From the NCBI GenBank assembly GCA_028749475.1, contig JAQVWN010000017.1, positions 1-36,810 of the forward strand: a stretch of 36,810 nt of DNA. The letters are read 5' to 3'. The position numbers and the translations under genes were made by a program. The notes beneath the pieces are model-generated. The model was not told the DNA's origin and ran no database searches. It saw only the letters and a program-made list of their open reading frames with translations. Each line of letters begins with the position of its first letter. Positions within the stretch are counted from its first letter, which is position 1. Below are positions 36,801 through 36,810 of this stretch, piece by piece. This DNA is from Thomasclavelia sp. GTDB lineage: Bacteria; Bacillota_I; Bacilli_A; Erysipelotrichales; Coprobacillaceae.

Positions 36801-36810
36801 TCTTCTTTTT

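Overview
The window comes from a low-GC, AT-rich Gram-positive bacterium of the Bacilli/Erysipelotrichia-like part of the Firmicutes. The evidence is the cdaA-cdaR-glmM cluster, the Bacillus-type order secY-adk-map-infA-rpmJ-rpsM-rpsK-rpoA-rplQ-ecfA1-ecfA2-ecfT-truA, a zinc-ribbon S14, sigma-A-like promoters and a CcpA-type cre box. The code is the standard one: ecfT ends in TGA inside an ATGA overlap and Trp is read from TGG. A gut-type uncultured Bacilli or Erysipelotrichales relative fits, but this is an inference from style, not from a marker search. Every gene except pduL is on the minus strand, so the text follows transcription from high to low coordinates.

Right end (36.8 to 21.9 kb): a 5S rRNA (the 3' end of an rRNA operon) lies directly upstream of the S10-spc-alpha ribosomal superoperon, in the same direction. 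Between them are a palindrome that overlaps the S10 promoter and a structured 5' leader that looks like an L4-type autoregulatory RNA. The superoperon encodes S10, L3, L4, L23, L2, S19, L22, S3, L16, L29, S17, L14, L24, L5, S14, S8, L6, L18, S5, L30, L15, SecY, Adk, Map, IF-1, L36, S13, S11, RpoA and L17, and ends in a strong terminator. L3 has an unusual acidic repeat tail.

Middle (21.8 to 17.7 kb): a promoter drives five overlapping genes: the ECF-transporter energising module (ecfA1, ecfA2, ecfT), the tRNA pseudouridine synthase truA and a PHP-family histidinol-phosphatase-like enzyme. The terminator overlaps the last stop codon. Next (17.6 to 13.0 kb) is a tight four-gene unit: an unrecognised 400-residue protein, a membrane-anchored alpha/beta-hydrolase-fold protein that lacks the catalytic Ser and His, a GH1 6-phospho-beta-glycosidase and a low-specificity threonine-aldolase-like PLP enzyme. 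The HU gene follows under its own promoter, whose -35 overlaps a cre-like box.

Left part: pduL (phosphotransacylase, acetyl-phosphate formation) is the only plus-strand gene. It converges on HU with shared bidirectional terminators and diverges from the glutamate synthase operon gltB-gltD. Left of a terminator, a cdaA-cdaR-glmM operon links c-di-AMP synthesis to cell-wall precursor synthesis. A two-component system (OmpR-type regulator plus sensor kinase) follows beyond another hairpin terminator.

Most of the window is conserved housekeeping sequence. I do not see a phage, IS element, CRISPR array, defence island or biosynthetic cluster. The points most worth a second look are the S10 leader RNA, the degenerate hydrolase coupled to the unknown protein, the L3 repeat tail and the cre box on the HU promoter.
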